Below are positions 60,927-64,000 of a stretch of DNA of 64,000 nucleotides, piece after piece. The translations under genes were made by a program, and so were the position numbers. The stretch covers positions 1 through 64,000 of the forward strand of contig CAJKRH010000004.1 in assembly GCA_905202255.1 (NCBI GenBank), written 5' to 3'. Below the pieces are notes generated by a model that was not told the origin of the DNA, made no database searches, and worked only from the letters and a program-made list of their open reading frames with translations. Numbering within the stretch: position 1 is the stretch's first letter; the number at the start of each line of letters is the position of its first letter. This DNA is from an uncultured Ruminococcus sp. (GTDB taxonomy: Bacteria > Bacillota > Clostridia > Oscillospirales > CAG-272).

Positions 60927-62648
60927 ATGATTTCTTTTAAAAAAGAAACGGCAAAAGCCGTTTATAATGCCGCAAAAAACGCTTTTCCATCAGCTGAAAT
61001 ACCGAGTGAAAGCGAAATTTTTGCGATGCTTGAATATCCGCCCGATGACAGCATGGGCGATATAGCATTTCCCTGCTTTCGTCTGAGCCGTGCACTTCAT
61101 GCCGCACCTCCCGTGATAGCGGGCAAAATATGCGCCGAGCTTGAAAATGCACTTCCCTGCGGTGCCTCTGCCGTGACTGTTGCCGGCGGATATCTGAATT
61201 TCAAGATATCGGATGAATATTTCTCGAAAAAAATTCTCTCCGAAATCTCCGAAAAAGGCAGAGACTACGGTGCTTCAGATATAGGCAAAGGCAAAACCGT
61301 TGTTCTCGATTATTCTTCGCCGAATGTGGCAAAGCCTTTTCATATAGGTCATCTCGGAACGACTGTTATCGGTCATTCGCTGAAACTGCTTCACAACTAT
61401 GCAGGCTGGCACTGCATCGGAATCAACCATCTCGGCGACTGGGGCACACAGTTCGGCAAGCTGATTGTTGCATATCGCAAATGGGGTAGTCGCTCTGCTG
61501 TAGAGGCAGGAGAGATCGACGAGCTGGTCGCGCTCTATGTCAGGTTCCATGCCGAGGCTGAAAAAGATCCCTCCCTCGAGGATGCGGCGCGCGCCGAGTT
61601 CACTAAGCTGGAGCATGGCGACGAAGAAAACCATGCGCTGTGGAAATGGTTCATCGAGATTTCGTTGCGCGAGTATCAAAAAACCTATGACCAGCTCGGT
61701 ATCACCTTTGACAGCTACAAGGGCGAGAGCTTCTATTATGACAAAGTTTCCGCTGTGGTGGAAACACTGCGTGAAAAGGGCTTGCTCAAGGTTGACGACG
61801 GCGCCTCGATTGTCGACCTTTCCGAATACAAAATGCCGCCCTGCATGATTCTGAAAAATGACGGCTCGTCCATTTATCCGTCACGCGACATCGCGGCGGC
61901 GGTCTACCGCATGGATACCTATCGTTTTGACAAGTGCATCTATGTCACCTCCGCCGGACAGTCGCTCCACTTTGCACAGTGGTTCAAGGTGGTCGAGCTT
62001 ATGGGCTACGACTGGTATGACCGCCTTGTCCATGTACCCTACGGCACATGCAGTATCAACGGTGCAAAGCTCGCGACCCGCACGGGTAATGTAGTACTGC
62101 TTAAGGATTTGTTTGCCACCGCTATTGAAAAGGCACGCGCCATAATCGAAGAAAAAAATCCCGCGATGGAAAACAAAGACGCTGTGGCAGAGGCTGTCGG
62201 CGTCGGCGCGATGATATTCTATTATCTTTCCAACAACAGAATGAAAGATATCAACTTCGTAATGGAGGAAGCGCTTTCCTTTGACGGAAACACGGGTCCC
62301 TATGCTCAGTATACCTATGCGAGAACATGCAGTATCCTCGCAAAGGAAGGTGAAACAAGACTTGCGCCCGTTTCTTCGCTCTGCCGTGAGGAACGCGAGC
62401 TGATAAAGACGCTTTCGCTCTTCCCCGAGAAGGTGCTGACGGCTATTGCCGACTACGAGCCCTCTGTCATAACGCGTTACATCCTCGATATATGCAATGA
62501 TTTCAACCGCTTCTATCAGGCTTGCCCGATAAACAGCGCACCCGATGCGGATACGAAAGCCTTCCGCCGTGCGCTGACTAAATGCACAGGCGAAATACTT
62601 GCCCGCGCACTTGAGCTTATCTGCATGAAGCACCCGGAAAAGATATGA
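60927..62648 (+). CDS. argS: Arginyl-tRNA synthetase
   Basis: 573 residues. An N-terminal ArgRS additional domain (about 1-100) is followed by the class I core with HIGH as HIGHLGTTVIGHSLK, GTQFGKLIVAY and the KMSK-equivalent region near GAKLATRTGNVVLL, then the helical DALR anticodon-binding domain (about 450-573; NTGPYAQYTYAR, RYILDICNDFNRFYQ). The ATG at 60927 follows AAGGAG; an upstream in-frame ATG at 60810 overlaps the promoter. KMSK is not strictly kept, as is common in ArgRS. yebC follows 45 bases on. Confidence 0.96.
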   Translation: MISFKKETAKAVYNAAKNAFPSAEIPSESEIFAMLEYPPDDSMGDIAFPCFRLSRALHAAPPVIAGKICAELENALPCGASAVTVAGGYLNFKISDEYFSKKILSEISEKGRDYGASDIGKGKTVVLDYSSPNVAKPFHIGHLGTTVIGHSLKLLHNYAGWHCIGINHLGDWGTQFGKLIVAYRKWGSRSAVEAGEIDELVALYVRFHAEAEKDPSLEDAARAEFTKLEHGDEENHALWKWFIEISLREYQKTYDQLGITFDSYKGESFYYDKVSAVVETLREKGLLKVDDGASIVDLSEYKMPPCMILKNDGSSIYPSRDIAAAVYRMDTYRFDKCIYVTSAGQSLHFAQWFKVVELMGYDWYDRLVHVPYGTCSINGAKLATRTGNVVLLKDLFATAIEKARAIIEEKNPAMENKDAVAEAVGVGAMIFYYLSNNRMKDINFVMEEALSFDGNTGPYAQYTYARTCSILAKEGETRLAPVSSLCREERELIKTLSLFPEKVLTAIADYEPSVITRYILDICNDFNRFYQACPINSAPDADTKAFRRALTKCTGEILARALELICMKHPEKI

Positions 62649-62693
62649 TTTCCGATTTTTTACAGTAAATAATTATACAGGAGATATATAAAA

Positions 62694-63419
62694 ATGTCAG
62701 GACACAGTAAATGGAAAAATATCATGCACAAAAAGGAAAAGACCGACGCACAGCGCGCCAAGGTCTTTACCAAGATAGGCAAGGAGATTGCCATTGCCGT
62801 TAAAGAAGGCGGCCCCGATCCCATATCAAACGGCAAGCTGCGCGACCTCATCGCAAAGGCAAAAAGCAACAATGTTCCAAACGATAACATCGACCGTATC
62901 ATTAAGAAGGCTACGGGTGCGGACGCCGTGGAATATGAAGAGATAACATATGAGGGCTACGGTCCCTCCGGCGTTGCAGTTATCGTAGAGACAGCGACCG
63001 ACAACAGAAACCGCACGGCAGGCGAACTCCGCCATTACTTTGATAAGTTCGGCGGAAATCTCGGTCAGAGCGGTTGCGTCGGCTTCATGTTCTCCGACCG
63101 CGGCGTCATCGCCATTTCAAATGAGGACGGCGATGTCGATACGGACAAGCTCATGGAGGATGCACTCGAGGCAGGCGCTTCCGATTTCACAGATGACGGC
63201 GATGTTCTCGAGATTCAGACCGAGCCGGATGACCTCTCCGCTGTCCGCGATGCGCTCGCGGCAAAGGGCTATGAATTCATTTCAGCCGAGATAGAAAAGG
63301 TTCCTTCCTCTTATATCAAGCTGGAAAATGAAGAAGATATCAGATATATGAATCTGCTTCTCGAGCACCTCGACGACAACGAGGATGTTCAGAATGTATG
63401 GCACAACTGGGAAGAATAA
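62694..63419 (+). CDS. yebC: YebC/PmpR family translation/transcription factor
   Basis: 241 residues. Starts SGHSKWKNIMHKKEKTDAQRAKVFTKIGKEI, with GPSGVAVIVETATDNRNRTAGELRHYF and GVIAISNEDGDVDTDKLMEDALEAGA: clear family signature. Some members rescue ribosomes at proline runs, others act as DNA-binding regulators. GGAG lies about 10 bases before the ATG. Lies downstream of argS, probably on the same transcript. Confidence 0.96.
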   Translation: MSGHSKWKNIMHKKEKTDAQRAKVFTKIGKEIAIAVKEGGPDPISNGKLRDLIAKAKSNNVPNDNIDRIIKKATGADAVEYEEITYEGYGPSGVAVIVETATDNRNRTAGELRHYFDKFGGNLGQSGCVGFMFSDRGVIAISNEDGDVDTDKLMEDALEAGASDFTDDGDVLEIQTEPDDLSAVRDALAAKGYEFISAEIEKVPSSYIKLENEEDIRYMNLLLEHLDDNEDVQNVWHNWEE

Positions 63420-63500
63420 TCACGCATACCGACAAAATGCGCATATAATGTAAATGGGAGATAATCCGCACGCAGTGCGGCAAAATGAGGAATTAAGGCA

Positions 63501-64000
63501 ATGATAACAAAAGAAGAATATTCTGTAGAATTCAAAAGTATGTTCCGCGAGTATGATATTCGCGGCAGGGTAAGCGAAAATGAGCTTTGTCCCGAAAATG
63601 TATACAAGATAGTGAAAGCATACTGCAAATACCTGAAGAGAAGAAACATCACACGCGCTGTCTGCGGCTATGACAACAGAGCCTGCTCGCCCGCCTTTGC
63701 AGAGGCAGCTGTAAAAGCGCTTCGCGAATGCGGCATAGATGTTTTCTTCACAGGGCTTTCGCTCTCTCCGCTCGTATACTTCGCTCAGTATTATCTGAAA
63801 TGCGAGGGCGCGGTTATGATAACGGCAAGCCACAATCCCGACGGCTGGTCGGGCTTCAAGCTTGCAAAGGGCTACTCCAAGACGCTCGAACCCGACGATA
63901 TCAAGGAGGTCTATTCCCTGCTCGATACGCCCGACGAGCCCTGCGCCATAGGCAACTACGAGGAGGTTGATGTGCGTGACGCGTATATCGACGATATAGT
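63501..64000 (+). CDS. Phosphomannomutase/phosphoglucomutase (5' part, cut by window end)
   Basis: The first ~166 residues are in view and the frame is open to the last base. FREYDIRGRV, VCGYDNRACSPAFAEAAVKAL and the phosphoserine loop VMITASHNPDGWSGFKL identify the alpha-D-phosphohexomutase family. Interconverts hexose-6- and hexose-1-phosphates for cell envelope sugars. Whether it prefers mannose or glucose cannot be told from this part. A weak Shine-Dalgarno (GAGGAATTAAGG) precedes the ATG. Confidence 0.92.
   Translation, partial: MITKEEYSVEFKSMFREYDIRGRVSENELCPENVYKIVKAYCKYLKRRNITRAVCGYDNRACSPAFAEAAVKALRECGIDVFFTGLSLSPLVYFAQYYLKCEGAVMITASHNPDGWSGFKLAKGYSKTLEPDDIKEVYSLLDTPDEPCAIGNYEEVDVRDAYIDDI

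Overview
The window looks like a chromosomal contig of a gut-type anaerobic member of the Clostridia (Bacillota), probably near Oscillospirales/Ruminococcaceae. Grounds: a core gene order typical of Firmicutes (rpsF-ssb-rpsR, yqhQ-prmC-murI, nusB-xseA-xseB-ispA, pyrR-uraA), strong AGGAGG ribosome binding sites, sigma-A promoters of TTGACA-N17-TATAAT type, a tandem glycine riboswitch, an archaeal-type AspRS, and large dockerin/cohesin, InlB-repeat and BspA-type surface proteins. The exact taxon is inference.

Layout. 0.1-11.7 kb: a leftward four-gene surface operon made of a collagen-like lipoprotein with 18 copies of a ~25-residue SAYE/W repeat, a cohesin-like lipoprotein, a membrane-anchored protein with a possible beta-pore hairpin, and a 2132-residue cohesin/dockerin/LRR/InlB/glycine-rich protein. 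11.77-13.20 kb: a 1.4 kb segment bounded by perfect 27 bp inverted repeats. It holds a complete tyrosine recombinase and an outward-facing sigma-A promoter, and abuts the operon. In the orientation given here that promoter points away from the operon into a terminator; inversion would point it at the operon. I read this as a phase-variation switch, and it is the main discovery of the window. 13.3-14.5 kb: a BspA-like LRR protein flanked by duplicated terminators.

14.8-29.9 kb is mostly housekeeping: S18, SSB, S6, SecG, YqhQ, PrmC, MurI, a glycine-riboswitch-controlled AGCS symporter, a very Cys-rich surface protein, a UDP-GlcNAc 2-epimerase, an AI-2E family exporter, a PHP phosphoesterase and a DUF4430 lipoprotein. 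30.0-36.6 kb is a compact ten-gene leftward operon containing two LCM-type methyltransferases, two aminothiazoline-carboxylate-hydrolase family proteins, a metallo-beta-lactamase-fold hydrolase, an alpha/beta hydrolase, a ZIP transporter and small membrane proteins (one frameshifted, one apparently truncated). It looks like an uncharacterised small-molecule pathway.

37.1-51.7 kb is again core: aspS, ispA, xseB, xseA, a TsaD-like protein, nusB, pyrR-uraA with a PyrR attenuator, tdk, a GH94-like phosphorylase, a CPBP protease, tadA and a DUF3048 lipoprotein. 51.8-60.4 kb is an accessory region: an IS200/IS605 remnant, regulators, a 115 bp duplicated gene-end/terminator unit, two overlapping tyrosine integrases, a small HTH protein, a structured leader RNA ahead of an AT-rich unknown gene, and two tiny ORFs, ending at the 3' side of tRNA-Pro(GGG). 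Core sequence then resumes with argS, yebC and the start of a phosphomannomutase-type gene cut by the window end.
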